From the NCBI GenBank assembly GCA_963827935.1, contig CAWHCN010000017.1, positions 558,001-622,000 of the forward strand: a DNA stretch of 64,000 nucleotides. Reading direction: 5' to 3'. The translations under genes and the position numbers were made by a program. This DNA is from DATFNV01 sp963827935. Its GTDB lineage: Bacteria > Planctomycetota > Planctomycetia > Gemmatales > Gemmataceae. Positions within the stretch are counted from its first letter, which is position 1; each line of letters starts with the position of its first letter. The notes under the pieces are model-generated. The model was not told the DNA's origin. It searched no databases and was given only the letters and a program-made list of their open reading frames with translations. Below, piece after piece: positions 35,713-48,196 of the stretch.

Positions 35713-35721
35713 ATTGTAGCA
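35713..35721 (-). promoter_or_regulatory. candidate extended -10 promoter for rho
   Basis: On the minus strand TGC-TACAAT (TG at 35720-35721, TACAAT at 35713-35718) forms an extended -10 box. The -35 region is weak. It would give a leader of about 270 bases before rho. The 323-bp gap between rho and glgX (35441-35763) shows nothing else clear. Confidence 0.35.
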
Positions 35722-35763
35722 GATGATTCGCACAATTCCAGACGACAATTCCAAGAATCGTGA

Positions 35764-38017
<2,254 letters not shown>

Positions 38018-38052
38018 GGGAGGGCGGTGGGTAGTATTCCCGGCTCCTCGCC

Positions 38053-39349
38053 TCAGAACAGCCACGTCACCCCCAGCGAAAACCCTTGCACCGTATAGTC
38101 CGAGTTGTGGAACAGGAACGTCGGGTGGGTTCCGGTGGCGGTGCCGAAGAGCGGGTCGGTCGGCACCAGGCCGGACTGGACCACGGGGTCGATCTGCTTG
38201 CCGGGCCGGGCCACGCGATCCCAGTAGAGGTACGAACCGCCCACGTGGACCTGGAAGTGATCGGTGATCTGGTAGGCCAGGCGGAGGCCGAACTCCGGCA
38301 CCACCGCGAACTGGCTGCGGGCGAAGTTGCCGCTGTTCGTCGGCAAGGCCAGCACGCCGCCGGGAACGGTCACCGTTGGCGCGCCAGGCGTCAGCAGTGA
38401 CGAGATGCCGTTGATTTGGACGCGCTCCTCCGTCTCCCCCAGCCCCAGCTTGGCGAGGAAGGTGACATCGAACCGCCCGGCGTTCCAGTCGAGCCGGCCG
38501 CCGAGTTGGCCGCCATAAAAGCGATTCTGCGCGCGGAAACTGTCCAGGGTGCTCAGGCTGCTCGGCGGGTTAATGAGCTGACCGTCGAAGGTCAGGAATT
38601 GATCCAGCAGCGGGGCGAAGGCAGTGGCGACCTGCAGGTCCTCATCCAGGTTCAACACACGGAAGCCGCCCAGGAGGTAGGCACTGAACCAGGGACCGCT
38701 GAAGACGTTCGTCAGCGCGTTGACTTCTCCCCCCTGGAAATGCGAATGGCTGGTCACCGTCGCGCCCCCGGTGATGAACCCCGGCAGGGCGATCACCTCG
38801 GTGAAGTTGGTGTGGGTCACCGGATCGATGAGCGGCTGCGCCAGGACGGGGGTTCCGCTGGCGTTCGAACCGGGATTGAACCCCTGTCCCTGCCGCTCCA
38901 GGGCGATGTATCCGGCTTCGAGCCCCAGGTGCCGGTCGCCATCCACCCACCAGCCGGCATCGACGCGCAAGCCGTTGGCGACGCCGTACTCCATGCCCTG
39001 GACGACGTAGGTGCTGGTTTTTTGGCTGAGGCCGCCGAGGATCGGGGCGTTGGCCGGTCCAGTCGTTATCAGCGGGATGGTGACCGGGCCCGTGTTCGGC
39101 CACCAGAGCAGGTATTCGGCATCGATCCATGACCGGTCCGAGGGATGCTCGGAGGCATTGCCCTTACCAATGACGCAGCTCCAGTGATCGATCCAGTCGC
39201 CGACCGGGTTGGCATCCTCCACTGCGGGATGGGAGGCCGGTAGGGGCTCGTTGGGGGGAGGCGCAGGTGGGGGAGGCGGCAGGCTGCGCGACTGCGGTCC
39301 CGATGCCGGTGACCAGCAAGACCAGGAACGTGAAGAGTCCTGTTTTCAT
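38053..39349 (-). CDS. BBP7 family outer-membrane beta-barrel protein (frameshifted)
   Basis: This is about 430 residues. A signal peptide (LFTFLVLLVTGIGTAVAQP) is followed by a Pro-rich spacer and WIDAEYLLWWPNTGPVTIPL, the opening of the planctomycete BBP7 barrel family. Alternating strands rich in Gly and aromatics run to a C-terminal YTVQGFSLGVTWLF ending in Phe, as in outer-membrane barrels. The frame changes near 39288; removing one G gives AQP followed by a PPPPAPPPNEPLP linker. ATG 39349 begins the signal peptide. The upstream 271 bp to the serine hydrolase gene holds both divergent promoters, none obvious. Confidence 0.83.
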
Positions 39350-39620
39350 GCAAGAGCCAGGGATCACTAGGGGACGGGTGGTCCGGCCGCCGCGCGACTG
39401 GAGCGCCTTTACCGGTTATTCTCGGTTTGCCGGCGCACGAATCTTCCGCCCATCTGGGTCTCACCCGGCACTTTCCGCACTAACGGTAGACTCAGCGGCG
39501 GTGAGGCGGCGGTCCGGCCGGGCCCAGGTTACCCCTTTTCGCGCCGGCTCCGCAGCTTGACAGGGCAGATACGGTGGGTACGCTGGGGGCGCCATCCCCC
39601 GCCACCCGCGGACCATTCCC

Positions 39621-41141
39621 ATGCGCTTTCTGCTCCCGCTCCTTGCCTTGGCCTTACCCGTCCCCGCCGCCCTGGCCGCCGACCCGATCAAGGCCGACGC
39701 GGTTGATGCCATTGTGCAGGCGGGCCTGAAATCGTGGCAGGTGCCCGGCGCCGCCCTGGCCATCATCCGCGGCGACGAGGTCGTCTACCTGAAAGGTTAC
39801 GGCGTGCGCGAGGTCGGCAGCGACCGGCAGGTGACCCCCGATACGCTCTTCGCCATCGCCTCCTGCACCAAGGCGTTCACGGCGGCCGCTGTCGGATTGC
39901 TGGCCGACCAGGGCAAGCTCGCCTGGGACGACCCGGTCCGCAAGCATCTCGAATGGTTCCACCTGGCCGATCCGCTGGCCGACCGCGACGTGACGCTGCG
40001 CGACCTGCTGTGCCACCGCACCGGCCTGGCCCGCAACGATATTCTTTCCTTCGGCACCGACTGGAGCCGCCAGGAGATCGTCCGCCGCATGGGCTTCGTT
40101 AGGCCGGTCCACTCGTTCCGCTCGACCTTCGAGTACAACAACAACATGTACACGGCCGCCGGCCTGGCGGTGGGGGCCGCCTCGAAAAGCACCTGGGACG
40201 AGTTCGTCACCGCGAACCTGTTCGAGCCGCTGGGCATGAAGGGGGCCACGTGCAGCGTCCGGGCTGCCGGCGAGAACCCCAACCACGCCCTGCCCCACCG
40301 CCGCAAAAAGGATGGGACAGTTGCGGTGCTGCCGTGGCATGCCGGTCTGGACAATGCTGGGCCGGCCGGCTCCATCCATGCCAGCGCCCGCGACATGGCC
40401 CGCTGGGTCCGCTTCCAGCTCGGCGACGGCACCTTCGAGGGGCGGCGCATCCTGAAGACGGCCACGCTGACCGAAATGCACACCCCCCAGATCGTCGGCC
40501 GCCTGGAAGGCCCGCTGAAGATGGCCTACCCGGACACCATGCAGCTCGCTTACGGCCTGGGCTGGTTTGTCCATGACCATCGCGGCCGGCTGATGTACTC
40601 GCACACCGGCGGTCTGGAAGGCTTCCGCGCCCGCGTGGTGCTGCTGCCCAAGGAGCATCTCGGGCTGGTCCTGCTCATGAACTCCGGCGTCGGCTCCAGC
40701 TACGCCTCAATGCACTACGTCGTCACCAACAGCCTCCTCGATCTGCTGCTCGGCCTGGAGACGAAGGACTGGAACGCCATCTACACCGCTGGAGCAAAGA
40801 AGCTGGCCGACCAGGAGGAGGCTCAACTCGCCAAGCGCGACCGGACCCGCCATCGCGACACCAAGCCCTCCCGCGAGCTGGCTGCCTACGCCGGCAGCTA
40901 CCAGGACCCGGCCTACGGCACGGCCCAGGTGTCTCTGCGCGACGGCGACCTGATCCTCGCCTGGGGCAAGTCGAAGATTCGGCTGGAGCACTTTCACTAC
41001 GACACCTTCGTCACCCGGCAGGCGACGCCGGAGGGACAGGACACGCTGGACAACCAGCTGGCGACCTTCGTCCTGCGGGCCGACGGGGAGGTGGGGACGC
41101 TGCGGCTGCTGGGGCGGGAGTTCACGCGAGCGGGGAAGTAG
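39621..41141 (+). CDS. exported serine hydrolase, beta-lactamase (class C)/DD-peptidase-like, DUF3471 C-terminus
   Basis: This is an intact 506-residue protein with a signal peptide (LLPLLALALPVPAALAADP). Catalytic motifs of the serine beta-lactamase-like fold are visible: S-x-x-K in FAIASCTKAFTAAA, Y-x-N in TFEYNNNMYTAAG, and H-T-G-G in YSHTGGLEGFRARV. The last ~100 residues (LAAYAGSYQDPAYGTAQVSL) match the DUF3471 lipocalin-like extension common to environmental members. It is more likely a peptidase or esterase than a resistance enzyme. It stands alone between BBP7 (divergent) and DUF4058. Confidence 0.88.
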   Translation: MRFLLPLLALALPVPAALAADPIKADAVDAIVQAGLKSWQVPGAALAIIRGDEVVYLKGYGVREVGSDRQVTPDTLFAIASCTKAFTAAAVGLLADQGKLAWDDPVRKHLEWFHLADPLADRDVTLRDLLCHRTGLARNDILSFGTDWSRQEIVRRMGFVRPVHSFRSTFEYNNNMYTAAGLAVGAASKSTWDEFVTANLFEPLGMKGATCSVRAAGENPNHALPHRRKKDGTVAVLPWHAGLDNAGPAGSIHASARDMARWVRFQLGDGTFEGRRILKTATLTEMHTPQIVGRLEGPLKMAYPDTMQLAYGLGWFVHDHRGRLMYSHTGGLEGFRARVVLLPKEHLGLVLLMNSGVGSSYASMHYVVTNSLLDLLLGLETKDWNAIYTAGAKKLADQEEAQLAKRDRTRHRDTKPSRELAAYAGSYQDPAYGTAQVSLRDGDLILAWGKSKIRLEHFHYDTFVTRQATPEGQDTLDNQLATFVLRADGEVGTLRLLGREFTRAGK

Positions 41142-41222
41142 GGCGGGGACTACTCGCGTGGTTGCTCCTCGGCGAATGCGATATGATGGCGCCATTGCAG
41201 CGCCCTCTGGGAGAACCCGCCA

Positions 41223-42050
41223 ATGCCGTCACCATTTCCCGGCATGGACCCGTACCTGGAAGCGCCCGACATCTGGCCGGACTTTCATAGCCGGCTGGCG
41301 ACATACCTTAGCGATGCCGTGAATGAGAAACTGCCAAGCCCTTACTACGCTCGGCTGGAGTCTCGCCCAGAGGTCGGCATCGCCGAGGATGAGGGAAAAC
41401 GTCGCATCATTCCTGATGTCGCGGTCCTCCGCCGCGAGGGGCTCCAAGAGCGGCCTGGCGGCGTCGCGGTTCTCGACGCGCCGCACGCCACGCTCTCGCC
41501 CTCGGTCAGGCTCAGCATCGCTCACGAGGCGATCCGCCACGCCTACGTGGAGCTTCGCGATGCCTCGCGGGGTCACCGCCGGGTGACGCTCATCGAGATC
41601 GTCAGTCCGAATTGCAAGCGCGCCGGCCCCGACCGCGAGTCTTACTTTCGCAAACAGCGCGAGGTGCTGGAGAGCGATGCAAGTCTCGTCGAGCTAGACC
41701 TGCTCCGCGCGGGCCGGCGGCCCCTGGCCGATGCGCAGATCGAGGTTGGCATTCCCGCGCTCCAACCAGCGCCTGATTACCTCATCCAGGTCCATCGGGC
41801 CTGGCAACGAACCGAAGTGCAGCTCTTCTCCATAGTCATCACCGAAACGCTGCCCGTGCTCCCGCTCCCGCTCCGTGAGTCGCAGGATGAAATAACGCTC
41901 GATCTTCAGTTCTTGTTTAACATAACCTACGAGCGCGGGCCCTATCGTCGTCTGCTCGACTACTCGCAGCCCCCGCAGCCTCCGCTCCCCGACGACCTGG
42001 CGGAATGGGGCCGCGAGCGCGTGCGGGCGGCCGGATTCGTCGCCGGGTGA
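41223..42050 (+). CDS. DUF4058 family protein
   Basis: This is an intact 275-residue protein opening with the family hallmark MPSPFPGMDPYLEAPDIWPD. The core RRVTLIEIVSPNCKRAGPDR with Glu-x-Val is as in the other DUF4058 gene at 10.5 kb, and VELDLLRAGRRPL follows. The fold is probably PD-(D/E)XK-like, but no activity is known. The helicase gene starts 35 bp downstream in the same direction. Confidence 0.88.
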   Translation: MPSPFPGMDPYLEAPDIWPDFHSRLATYLSDAVNEKLPSPYYARLESRPEVGIAEDEGKRRIIPDVAVLRREGLQERPGGVAVLDAPHATLSPSVRLSIAHEAIRHAYVELRDASRGHRRVTLIEIVSPNCKRAGPDRESYFRKQREVLESDASLVELDLLRAGRRPLADAQIEVGIPALQPAPDYLIQVHRAWQRTEVQLFSIVITETLPVLPLPLRESQDEITLDLQFLFNITYERGPYRRLLDYSQPPQPPLPDDLAEWGRERVRAAGFVAG

Positions 42051-42085
42051 GGACGGCACCTCAAGGTCATCGACGGAACCGATTC

Positions 42086-44534
42086 ATGCCCACCCCCACC
42101 CGCGCCGACCTGGCCACCCTCTACCTCGATCAGCTGCCGCACACGCCGTACCCCGTCCAGGAAGAAGCCCTCCTCTCCTGGTTCAGCGCCGAGCAGGGCA
42201 CCCTGGTCTGCGCCCCAACCGGCACCGGCAAGACGCTCATCGCCCAGGCCGCCCTGTTCGAGGCGCTGCACACCGGCACCGTCGCCTATTACACCACGCC
42301 GCTCATCGCACTCACCGAGCAGAAGTTCCAGGAGATGCAGGCCTGTGCGGTCCGCTGGGGGTTCGCGCCGGAGGATGTGGGCCTCGTCACCGGCAACCGC
42401 CGCGTGAATCCCAATGCGCGTGTGCTGATCGTGGTGGCCGAAATCCTTCTCAATCGGCTTCTGCACCAGGGCGGTAACATCACTCCCCTCTCCCCTCGGG
42501 GGAGAGGGGTTTGGGGGGAGGACCGGAACCCCTCACCCCCAACCCCTCTCCCCGGAGTACCGGGGCGAGGGGAGCATCATGGTGGCGAGGCGTTCGATTT
42601 CTCTCAAGTCAGCGCCGTCGTCATGGACGAATTTCACAGCTTCGCCGATCCGGAACGCGGCATCGTCTGGGAACTGTCGCTGGCCATGCTGCCGGCCCAT
42701 GTGCGTTTGCTGCTCCTCTCGGCCACGGTCGGCAATGCCCAGGAGTTTCTGAGTTGGCTGGAACGCAGCCACCAGCGCAAATTGGAGTTAGTCGAGGGGA
42801 AGGAGCGGAAAATCCCGCTCACCTATCGCTGGGTGCCGGACATGCTCCTGGGCGAGCAACTGGTGGACATGGCCAAGGGAGACGACCAGTTCCGCACCAC
42901 TCCCGCCCTCGTCTTCTGCTTCAACCGCGATGAGTGCTGGAGCGTGGCCGAGATGCTCAAGGGGTTGCAGCTTCTGCACGGCGAGCAGCGGACCCGGGTG
43001 CTGGCCGAGGTGGAGAAATACGACTGGACGCAGGGCGTGGGCCCCAAGCTGGTGCAGATGCTGCGCCGCGGCGTCGGCGTCCATCATGCGGGGCTGTTGC
43101 CGAAGTATCGCCGGGTCGTCGAGGAGCTGTTCGAGAAGAAGGCACTGGCCGTGGCCGTCTGCACCGAAACGCTGGCCTCCGGGATCAACCTGCCGGCCCG
43201 CTCGGTGGTGGTGACCTCGCTGGTGAAAGGCCCGCCGGGCAAGCAGAAGTTGATCGACCCCAGTTCGGCCCACCAGATTTTTGGCCGCGCCGGCCGCCCC
43301 CAGTACGACGATCAGGGCTTCGTCTACGCCCTGGCCCACGAGGACGACGTGAAAATCCTGCGCTGGAAGGAGAAGTACGACCAGATTCCGGAGACGACGA
43401 AGGACCCGAATCTCTTGCGGGCGAAGAAGGCCCTCAAGCGCAAGAAGCCGACCCGCCGGGAGACCGTGACCTACTGGAGCCAGGCCCAGTTCACGCAGCT
43501 CAAGGGGGCCCCGGCGGGCAAGCTGTACAGCAAGGGCCCGCTACCGTGGCGGCTGCTGGCCTACCTGCTGAAGGTCTCGCCGGAAGTGAACAAGATTCGC
43601 CGGGTCGTCCGCAAGCGGCTGATGGATGAGGCGCGCGTCCTGCGCCGGCGAGAAGGCGCTCGACCAGATGCTGCTGGCGCTGCACCGCGCGGGCTTCGTG
43701 GTGCTCGATCCGTTGCCGCCGACGCCGGAAGAGGAAGCGAAAAAGAGAGAGGAGGAAAAAGAGCGGAAGAAGGAAGAAGAGCGCCACGTGTTCCTGACCG
43801 GATCGCTGCCCGTCGCCTCCGCCCCCTCGCCCCCGTACTCTCCGGTGTTGGCCACGCCGACGCCGGCGCTGGATCATCTGCTCGTCTTCCGCAGCGTCCA
43901 TCCGGTGTATGGCGCCTTCCTGGTCGGCCAGCTCGGCGGGGCTGATCGTGAGGAGCGCATCCAGGCCTTCGAGAGCGTGCTGGAGATGCCGCGGCCGTTG
44001 CTCCGCTACGTCCGGGTTCCGTTCGGCGAACGTCCCCCGGGTCCGCTGGAGCAGCGCCTCGATCCGGACCTGATCCAGCGCGGCCTGATCGCCGCTCCCC
44101 TGCCGCCGCCGGAGGACGACGAGGAGCCCGATGAGTGGGTGGAACGCCCGCCGACACTGGCCGAGAAGCTGCGCCTGCTGTTCGACGCCCTCTATCCGGA
44201 TGTGACCGATGTCAACACGCAGTCGGTCTGGGCCGCCAATGAACTCCTACAGTTCGCCGGCAATTTCAATCTCTACGTCAAGACGCGCGACCTGGTAAAG
44301 CAGGAAGGGATCATCTTCCGTCACTTCTTGCGGTTGATCCTGCTCCTGGGCGAGTTTCAGCAGGTGACGCCGCCGGGCACGACGACCGAGGAATGGCAAG
44401 GCGACCTGCGCGACCTCAGCGACCGGCTGACAGCCAGCTGCCGCGAGGTCGATCCGGACAGCACCAATGAGGTGATTCAATCGGCACACGCGGCTGATGT
44501 GGTGGAGGGGGAGACGGCACCGCCCGTATCATAG
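42086..44534 (+). CDS. DEAD/DEAH-box (Ski2-like) helicase with long C-terminal domain (frameshifted)
   Basis: This is a superfamily 2 helicase of about 815 residues. Motifs are Q-like TPYPVQEEAL, motif I CAPTGTGKTLIA, motif II VVMDEFHSFADP, motif III LLLLSATVGN, and motifs V/VI in AVCTETLASGINLPARSVVV and SSAHQIFGRAGRPQ. The ~300-residue C-terminal part resembles the uncharacterised extension (DUF3516 type) of bacterial helicases. A charged KKREEEKERKKEEER stretch lies in it. A palindromic repeat is inserted in frame between motifs I and II (42484-42574). The frame changes near 43640; removing one C joins to GEKALDQMLL. Likely RNA or DNA unwinding; substrate unknown. Confidence 0.83.
42484..42574. 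repeat. CCCCTCTCC/GGAGAGGGG nested palindrome inside helicase
   Basis: There is an inner palindrome near 42484-42510, and an outer pairing of CCCCTC-rich arms with GGGGAGG-rich arms through 42574. It is translated in frame (ITPLSPRGRGVWGEDRN / SPPTPLPGVPGRGEH) as about 30 Pro/Gly/Arg-rich residues between helicase motifs I and II. Confidence 0.8.
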
Positions 44535-44535
44535 G

Positions 44536-44562
44536 CGTTTAGCCGCGGGCCGAAGGCCCGCG
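44536..44562. repeat. hairpin with GTTTAGCCGC end, possible terminator
   Basis: A compact hairpin (CGCGGGCC-GAA-GGCCCGCG) preceded by GTTTAGC, lying directly after the helicase stop. It looks like one truncated copy of the GTTTAGCCGC palindrome family. Confidence 0.55.
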
Positions 44563-44609
44563 CGTCTGCGACAGCCGCAAGAAAAACATATTTCGAGGAG
44601 ACATCACCA

Positions 44610-44975
44610 ATGGCGAAACCAGACGATGCTCCGTCCGCCGGCCTGCGACTACTCACCGAACTGCTGGAGAAGGCCCTGGACGGTGGGGCCGATGCCATCC
44701 AGCTGGAATATGCCAGTGGGGGAGGGCTGGAAGTGTGTTTTATGTGCGGCCACACCGGCATCGGCTCCCTCCTGAGAGACAGGACCCTCATCCGGGAGCT
44801 GATTCAGACCATTTACCAGCTCGCCAAGCTGGAAACGAAGGTTCGCGGCCGCTTCAAGCTCCCGGTCCGGGGACAGGCGTGCAGCGTGAGCGTCCGGGTA
44901 TACGAGAATTTCGGGGAATCCGCGTTTGAGCTGAAGATCGGCGCGTCGAGACCCAAAAGCGTTCGGAAACAATGA
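44610..44975 (+). CDS. small hypothetical protein, weakly GspE/PilT-N-like
   Basis: This is a 121-residue protein with AGGAGA seven bases before ATG 44610. LLEKALDGGADAIQLEYASG and LIQTIYQLAKLETKVRGRFK loosely resemble the domain that precedes the ATPase core in GspE/PilT secretion ATPases (A-S-D-I-H-L-E, then G-R-F). The similarity is by eye only. A FMCGHTG stretch has a lone Cys pair without a zinc pattern. Its last 23 codons and the downstream DNA are duplicated in tandem just after the gene. Confidence 0.6.
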   Translation: MAKPDDAPSAGLRLLTELLEKALDGGADAIQLEYASGGGLEVCFMCGHTGIGSLLRDRTLIRELIQTIYQLAKLETKVRGRFKLPVRGQACSVSVRVYENFGESAFELKIGASRPKSVRKQ

Positions 44976-45350
44976 AACTAATGTCGACGACACGTTGTGG
45001 CACGGTCTCCTGACCGTGCCATAACGCCCGACCGAAGGTCTCCCGGAGCCGAAATGTTACCGGGGAGACCTCCGGTCGGCGGAAGTGGCACGGTCAGGAG
45101 ACCGTGCCACAACAGATTGAATTTCGGGGAATCCGCGTTTGAGCTGAAGATCGGCGCGTCGAGACCCAAAAGCGTTCGGAAACAATGAAACTAATGCCGA
45201 CGACACGTTGTGGCACGGTCTCCTGACCGTGCCACAACGCCCGACCGAAGGTCTCCCGGAGCCGAAATGTTACCGGGGAGACCTCCGGTCGGCGGAAGTG
45301 GCACGGTCAGGAGACCGTGCCACAACAGAGGAGACCGTGCCACAACAGAT
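44906..45350. repeat. 213-bp tandem duplication including a gene tail and a palindrome
   Basis: Copy 1 at 44906-45118 and copy 2 at 45119-45329 are almost identical (two base differences seen). Each contains the last codons of the small gene, then the palindrome TGGCACGGTCTCCTGACC...GGTCAGGAGACCGTGCCA. A further 20-base copy of the palindrome end follows at 45331-45350. Copy 2 holds only a gene tail without a start. Confidence 0.9.
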
Positions 45351-45382
45351 TGGCCCGTCGAAGCGGAAGGCGAAGTAGTCCG

Positions 45383-46212
45383 CTACCGCCCGCGCCGCGC
45401 CTTCGCCTCCAGCTCCCGAATTCGCGCTTCGGCGGCAGCCAGGGCCGCCTCGGCCGCCTGCCGCGCCTGGGCCTCCTCCGCTCTCGCCTCGGCCATGCCG
45501 GTGAAGTCGAGGATTGCTTCGCCCGTCTGGGCGTTGTAGCAAACGGCCTCGTTGCGCGCAGGCCCAGGAGCAATCCGACCGGCTTCAACGGCAGCCGGCC
45601 GTGCTCGTCCAACGGCAGCGGCAGGTAGCCGCGCCGGCCGCGCCGATAGCCCAGCAACCGCCGTGGACCGCCTTCTTCCTCCTGATCGATGATGGCGTAC
45701 AGCGGCACGCCCGCCCGATAGTAATGGTCCACCTTGATGACCACGTCGTTACGGCGCACCTTGGCATCGGCGCTATCCGGCGAAACGATCTCGATGACCA
45801 GCAGCGGCCGGGCCCCCTGCTGCACGACCCAAAACGTACCTCCCTGCCAATCCGGATCGGACACGTCGTCAAACACGCTGATATCGGGCGAATGGTTCTT
45901 CAGCCCGGGCACGCCCCAGTTCACCAGGCAGTCAGATAGGACGCGCACCCGCGGGTGGTCGCGCAGTTGGAACCGCAGGGCGCCCGCCAGGTAGCCGCGG
46001 TCGCGCTCCTGGATGGTGTTCTCGGGAATCTGATCGCCCTCCTGCGGATGGAGCAGGTCGTCAGCCGTCAAGGGCACCCGCCCCTCACTGTCCGCGCTAC
46101 CGTTGACAGAGCCCGGCCGAGCCCAGCGCCAGCCAAGGCGAAACGGATCGCTGGCGGGCTTGTCGGGCGGGCGCGGGGCCGACTTTTTTCGTGAGAATGC
46201 CGGAGTAGCCAT
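45383..46212 (-). CDS. Uma2 family nuclease-like protein with coiled-coil tail (frameshifted)
   Basis: This is about 276 residues. The Uma2 core is SPDISVFDDVSDPDWQGG, then ARPLLVIEIVSPDSADAKVR with Glu-x-Val at the nuclease-like site, and VDHYYRAGVPLYAIIDQE. The frame changes near 45555. After that an Ala/Glu/Arg-rich helical tail (AEARAEEAQARQAAEAALAA) ends at TAG 45383, as is common in Uma2 proteins. ATG 46212 opens MATPAFSRKKSAP. It is divergent from the Rpn-type gene, with a large inverted repeat between them. Confidence 0.83.
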
Positions 46213-46297
46213 GTGGCTGTTCTTTCCGCGGGAGTGGACGACTGATCCACAAACGGCATTGTAATCGGGCCAGCCGAGGGCACGCAAGACGGGCGTC

Positions 46298-46545
46298 GAC
46301 GACGGGTGTGCGTCTTTTCTTGGGTGGGAGTCCCGTTCCCGCGCATTCTGTGGGCGTGTCCCGTTTTGGAGTGCGGCGAGAGTCGCCGCTTTCCTATTTT
46401 CTTTTTGGGACGACTGGGTGCGCGTGAGAAAAGAAAATGCCAAAGCGGCGATGCTCGCCGCACTCCAAAACCAGACACGCCCAGGCCCTGCGTGTGGACG
46501 AGAAGAAAACCCACCCAAGTACCAGCTGCACACCCGTCGACAACC
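46298..46545. repeat. large imperfect inverted repeat (~110-bp arms)
   Basis: The left arm at about 46298-46410 pairs imperfectly with the right arm at about 46425-46545. Matching blocks include TTTTGGAGTGCGGCGA with its complement TCGCCGCACTCCAAAA, and TCTTTTCTTGGGTGGG with CCCACCCAAG. It fills most of the 408-bp gap between the divergent Uma2 and Rpn-type genes. The remainder of that gap shows nothing else. Confidence 0.75.
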
Positions 46546-46620
46546 GAACTCCGTGCCGGCGGACCCGGCTGCCACGTGGCGTTATGGTACAATACGTGCT
46601 TCCGGGCCCGGGAGCACGCC

Positions 46621-47657
46621 ATGCCGTCGATGGACCCAACGCTGCTGCACGACTTCCCGGACCGCGCGATCCGCCAGTTGTTGCAGCATCCCGGCAACTT
46701 GCGAGACATGCTGGCGGCCGCTGTGCCGGAGCTGGCCGCCGGCTTCGATTGCGACCGGGCTGAGTTGCAGCCACCTGCTTTCCCGCTGGACGACTGGCGC
46801 TACCGCGAATCGGACCTGCTCTTCCTGATTCCGTATCGCACGGGCAAAAGCAAACGGCTGGTCCTGGTATGCGTGCTGATCGAACACCAGAGCGCCGCCG
46901 ACCCGCGCATGCCGCTTCGGGTCCTGCTTTATACGGTCCTCTTTTGGGAGCGGGAATGGAAGGCATGGCAGGAGCAGGCGCCGCCGCGGCCGGAGTTCAA
47001 GCTGACGCCGGTGTTGCCGATTGTCTTTCACACCGGGGCGCGTCCCTGGGCTGCGGCTCGCACCCTGGCCGAATTGGTGGGCGGTCCCGAAGCCTTCCAG
47101 GCATTCGTGCCGCGCTACAGCCCGCTCTTCTGGGACCTGGCGGAGCAGTCCTCCGAAGCGTTGATTGAGTCGGCCGCCGAGTGGTTGCAGACGCTGGCCA
47201 TCCTCAAAACACACGGTCAGGAACGCGACGAGTTCTTCCGGCTGATGCGGGAGACGGCCCGGCGCTTGAACCCATTGGCGTCGCGCGATAAGGTGCGCTG
47301 GGACGGCTTGATGTGGTTCATCCTGGCCTGGGCAATCCAGCGGCGGCCGCCCGAGGAGCGCGAGGAGTTGATCGCCATTGTCCAGGGTGCACAGGAAGAC
47401 GTGCGACGACGCGAGGAGGTACGGACGATGAGTCGGACGATTGCGGATGAGCTGCGGGCTGAGGGGAAGAAAGAAGGGCGGCAGGAGGGTGCCCTCGAGT
47501 TCGCTCAGGAAACCCTGATGGGTCAGGTGCGCCACAAGTTTGGCCGGGTGCCGCGGCGCTACAAAAGCAGATCAAGGCAACCACCGACGTTGAACGACTT
47601 CAGGCGGGAATGTATCGTCTCATAGGAGCTGATTCGCTTGAAGCCTTCCGGCTGTAA
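46621..47657 (+). CDS. Rpn family recombination-promoting nuclease / transposase-like protein (frameshifted end)
   Basis: This is about 345 residues. LHDFPDRAIRQLLQHPGNLR and YRESDLLFLIPYRTGKSKRL, then VLVCVLIEHQSAADPRMPLR, match Rpn/YhgA-like PD-(D/E)XK nucleases: Asp in ESDLLF, Glu and Gln in EHQS. These act in DNA recombination in E. coli and are often annotated as putative transposases. The C-terminus has a charged helix (ADELRAEGKKEGRQEGALEF). The frame changes near 47555; the alternate frame reads LQKQIKATTDVERLQAGMYR and ends at TAA 47655. ATG 46621 fits the family start. Confidence 0.85.
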
Positions 47658-47790
47658 TCGGCACATGTGAGGCAGCCACCTGAAGGAGCCCCATCACGAT
47701 GCCCCGGCCAAACACTTCTGACCGCATGGTCGCGCCCGGCGTTGGGACGAGAAGTATATTCTCGACGGCCCAACGTGCAGGCATTCACTC

Positions 47791-48126
47791 ATGCGCTTCA
47801 TCATGCTTTGGGCCATCCTGAAGCGGCCCCGCGAGGAACTTCCTGATCTCAAGCAAGTAGTCATCTCGACGCATCCGACGCCTGCGATGAAAGAGGAAGC
47901 AGCAACCATGTGGGACGACATCGAAGGAACAATCACTGGATGGGCGCTCGATGAAGGCGCGATGCGGGCGTATCACGGGATCCTGCCGACCCTGCTCAAA
48001 CAGCGGTTCGGGCGAGTGCCGGCCAAGATCGCGCGGCGCATTGCCGCGACGACGGACCCTGAGCGGCTGCGCGCCGCCGTCGAGGCGGTGTTGAAGGTCG
48101 ATCCCGTGGACGACCTGCCGATTTGA
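47791..48126 (+). pseudogene. C-terminal remnant of an Rpn-type gene
   Basis: This is 111 residues that resemble only the end of the neighbouring Rpn protein: FIMLWAILKRPREELPDLKQ corresponds to its WFILAWAIQRRPPEEREEL region, and LLKQRFGRVPAKIARRIAAT to its VRHKFGRVP-ALQKQIKATT end. No N-terminal nuclease part is present upstream, where 47658-47790 is non-coding. It is probably a degraded second copy. Whether the remnant is expressed cannot be judged. Confidence 0.6.
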
Positions 48127-48196
48127 CGCGCCCGCTGGGTTATCAAAGGGAAACGCGACATTCGACCGAGCGCGATTCCAGGCTCAATCAAGAGGA

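Noticed and set aside
39621..41141. Antibiotic-resistance beta-lactamase
   Set aside because: S-x-x-K, Y-x-N and H-T-G motifs are shared with esterases and peptidases, and the DUF3471 tail marks an environmental subfamily.
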